Below, one piece after another: positions 62,331 through 64,000 of a DNA stretch of 64,000 nucleotides (position 1 is its first letter; each line of letters starts with the position of its first letter). A program made the translations under genes and the position numbers. The notes beneath the pieces are model-generated. The model ran no database searches and was not told the DNA's origin. It saw only the letters and a program-made list of their open reading frames with translations. The stretch lies in contig JAJSZT010000003.1 of NCBI GenBank assembly GCA_030272815.1, positions 62,001 to 126,000 on the forward strand, given 5' to 3'. This stretch comes from Deltaproteobacteria bacterium (GTDB lineage: Bacteria; Desulfobacterota; Desulfobacteria; Desulfobacterales; ETH-SRB1).

Positions 62331-62864
62331 ATCGGCCCCCTAAAAACAGCAAGAACTTATATATGTTATAGGTGTTTAGACTGAAGGCTATAGGCTGAAG
62401 GAAACAGATGATTCCTGAACGTTATTCTCTATGTTTCTGGCAGCTTTAATAAATATTGGCTTGGGAGTCTTTCCCCTAAAAGTCTTCTACCTTCAGTCTA
62501 TTAACCTGAGTAATTATTAATTTATTACCATATGTACCGAAATTTTAAAAGAAATTATTGACATATTAAACATTTTTAAAGCAAAATAGAAACCTGTTTT
62601 AATCACTGTCAATACGGAATTGGTAAAAATTCACCACGGAACGACACGGAGTTTCACTGAAAATTGTAAACATAACAACTCGCTCCCGCCTGTGCCGTAA
62701 GCACGGCAGACGGGTGAGAGTGGGTCTGTTGTTTAATTTTGGAGCAGAGACGTTCGTAATGTTGAGAAGAGTATTTTTATAATTCAGTGTAATTCCGTGA
62801 AAATCCGTGGTGAACTATCCTTTTGGCTAATACTAATTTACAATTTTTATGGAGAATACCGCCA
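62331..62864. repeat. Intergenic region with two inverted-repeat elements
   Basis: 62377-62500 is bounded by TAGACTGAAGG and CCTTCAGTCTA. 62629-62818 has arms ATTCACCACGGAACGACACG and AATTCCGTGAAAATCCGTGG, matching the outer element at 17009-17381; its interior holds an inner hairpin (CCTGTGCCGTAAGCACGGCA). GGAG at 62851 is the ribosome-binding site of the next gene. No gene is seen. Confidence 0.6.
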
Positions 62865-63518
62865 ATGAAAAGCCTTATTGTTTTTTTCATAGTCTTATTT
62901 TCTACAGCAGTGCAGGCTGAAACCATGTATGTTGATGATATTATTAAAATAACGGTCAGAACGGGGCCGGGAATTAATCACAAGATAGTGGCAATGATCA
63001 AATCAGGCGAAAGAGTTGAAGTGCTTAAGCCAGAGGAGCCAGAGACGGACTGGTCTCTTGTTCGAATCACAAACGGAAAGGAAGGATGGGTTCTCAGCCG
63101 TTTCCTCACACCTAAAGAACCAGATGGGCTGGTACTTGGCAGATATAAAAAAAAACATAGCGTGCTTAAGAATCAAGCTGTCTCTCTGATCGAAGAAAAC
63201 AACGTCTATAAGAAAGAAAATAAGAAACTGAATTCGGAACTTAAAACAAACAAAGAAATGTCAGATAAAATTAAATCATCTTATGAAACCTTGAAAAAAG
63301 AGTCAGCCGAATTTCTTGAACTAAAGTCCAATTATGGAAAGACTTCATCAAAACTTATCGAACAGACAAAAAAAGCTAAAAAATTGGAAGAAGAATTAAC
63401 AAGCCTATTGTTACATCAGAATATCAAGTGGTTTTTAAGCGGCGCCGGGGTACTCCTTTTGGGTTTCGTGATAGGATTCAGCACCAAACGTCAGCGCAGG
63501 CGATCATCTTTACTGTAA
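62865..63518 (+). CDS. SH3-domain membrane protein (TIGR04211/YgiM-like)
   Basis: A 217-residue protein. A signal peptide (MKSLIVFFIVLFSTAVQAE) is followed by a bacterial SH3 domain (about 24-90, ITVRTGPGINHKIVAMIKSG, GWVLSRFL), a long coiled coil (~105-185) and a C-terminal membrane helix (WFLSGAGVLLLGFVIGFST) with a basic tail. This is the YgiM/TIGR04211 layout. ATG 62865 is chosen for GGAG at 10 nt and the clean signal. Likely periplasmic and peptidoglycan-associated. Confidence 0.87.
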   Translation: MKSLIVFFIVLFSTAVQAETMYVDDIIKITVRTGPGINHKIVAMIKSGERVEVLKPEEPETDWSLVRITNGKEGWVLSRFLTPKEPDGLVLGRYKKKHSVLKNQAVSLIEENNVYKKENKKLNSELKTNKEMSDKIKSSYETLKKESAEFLELKSNYGKTSSKLIEQTKKAKKLEEELTSLLLHQNIKWFLSGAGVLLLGFVIGFSTKRQRRRSSLL

Positions 63519-63658
63519 AATCATAAAATTTAAAAAACAACTATTCCAATCCCACTACAAAATGTTTCAATGCTTTTCTTGCCAATTAGAACCCGTTGAA
63601 AATACAATATTAATTTCAAGAATTTTAAATATTACAAAAGGGACTCGAAAAAAATAAA

Positions 63659-64000
63659 ATGGAATTTGAAACTGATTTCTTGATTATAGGAAGCGGTGTG
63701 GCTGGGCTGACGTTCGCCCTTAAAGTAGCGGAATTTGGCAATGTTGCACTTGTAACTAAAAAAGGAATCATGGACAGCAATACAGCTCAGGCACAGGGCG
63801 GAATTGCTTCTGTTTTTGATAAAGTCGATTCATTTGATCTCCATATCCGTGACACTCTTGCATCAGGAGACGGTCTCTGCAACAAGGAAGTTGTTGAGAT
63901 GGTAGTAAAAAACGGACCTGATAGAATTCTGGAATTGATCGATTTCGGTGTCCATTTCAACTTAAAGGAAAATAGTTCAAAAAAGAAATCTTTAGACTTT
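63659..64000 (+). CDS. nadB: L-aspartate oxidase (partial, C-terminus off the window)
   Basis: ATG 63659 begins MEFETDFLIIGSGVAGLTFA, an FAD-binding start, and continues SNTAQAQGGIASVFDKVDSF, then DLHIRDTLASGDGLCNKEVV, the aspartate oxidase N-terminus; 114 codons are visible. It oxidises aspartate to iminoaspartate in NAD synthesis, the route later completed by nadD. Fumarate reductase subunits share the fold, but the AQAQGGIA and TLASGDGLC words fit NadB better. GGGA about 16 nt upstream is a weak ribosome-binding site. Confidence 0.88.
   Translation, partial: MEFETDFLIIGSGVAGLTFALKVAEFGNVALVTKKGIMDSNTAQAQGGIASVFDKVDSFDLHIRDTLASGDGLCNKEVVEMVVKNGPDRILELIDFGVHFNLKENSSKKKSLDF

Noticed and set aside
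1-64000. CRISPR arrays, tRNA and rRNA genes
   Set aside because: No regularly spaced repeats and no tRNA or rRNA-like segments were recognised by eye; a covariance-model scan could still find one.

Overview
The window looks like chromosome of a sulfate-reducing deltaproteobacterium (Desulfobacterota, most like Desulfobacterales). The main evidence is a complete dsrMKJOP cluster with an RsbRD-type protein in front, a DsrC-type protein, a rplU-rpmA-obgE-proB-proA-nadD-rsfS-gpmI gene order, and an rng/radical-SAM(DUF2344)/rpmH/rnpA/yidD block. The genus cannot be told from the sequence alone. No rRNA, tRNA or CRISPR array was found.

1-11 kb, housekeeping: on the minus strand yidD (cut by the window edge), rnpA, rpmH, rng and a large B12/radical-SAM protein; then asnS (+), a glycine-zipper lipoprotein (-) and aconitase acnA (-). 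11-17 kb: a probable sigma70-type promoter, an RsbRD-domain protein and dsrMKJOP, the membrane complex linking the quinone pool to DsrC trisulfide reduction, closed by a clear terminator. fdhD (-) follows. 18.4-25.5 kb: the rplU to gpmI operon, with repeat elements between several of its genes.

25.6-53.7 kb, a defence and mobile-DNA island. It opens with a Phd/PIN toxin-antitoxin pair. A compact operon follows: XRE regulator, hsdR, hsdM, half-size hsdS, a STAS-GHKL ATPase protein, a STAS-like protein, a PIN nuclease, an RloC/PrrC-like AAA ATPase (split by an IS200-type element), sbcD and sbcC. Downstream lie decayed genes (Fic, YhcG/DUF1016, RhuM, RAYT, a YkgJ-like gene with a stop, frameshifted genes), one intact RhuM gene, an AAA_14/DUF4143 ATPase, a second Phd/PIN pair, and an orphan protein with motifs of archaeo-eukaryotic primases. 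Related ~170-bp direct repeats lie just before the XRE-hsd operon and before the intact rhuM gene, bracketing an 18.4-kb segment.

53.7-64 kb: a tandem-domain DsrC-like protein (-), a DEAD-box helicase with a DbpA-type RNA-binding domain (+), then a minus-strand run of ubiX, ubiA, amrS, a methyltransferase, a GpgS-like glycosyltransferase and an M20-type peptidase. An SH3-domain membrane protein (+) and the start of nadB (+) finish the window.

At least five families of small inverted-repeat (MITE-like) elements are scattered through the intergenic spaces, some nested in or abutting one another. The best candidates for undescribed biology are the STAS/GHKL/STAS/PIN module inside the type I restriction operon, the orphan primase-like protein, and the tandem DsrC protein whose two conserved cysteines are divided between its two domains.
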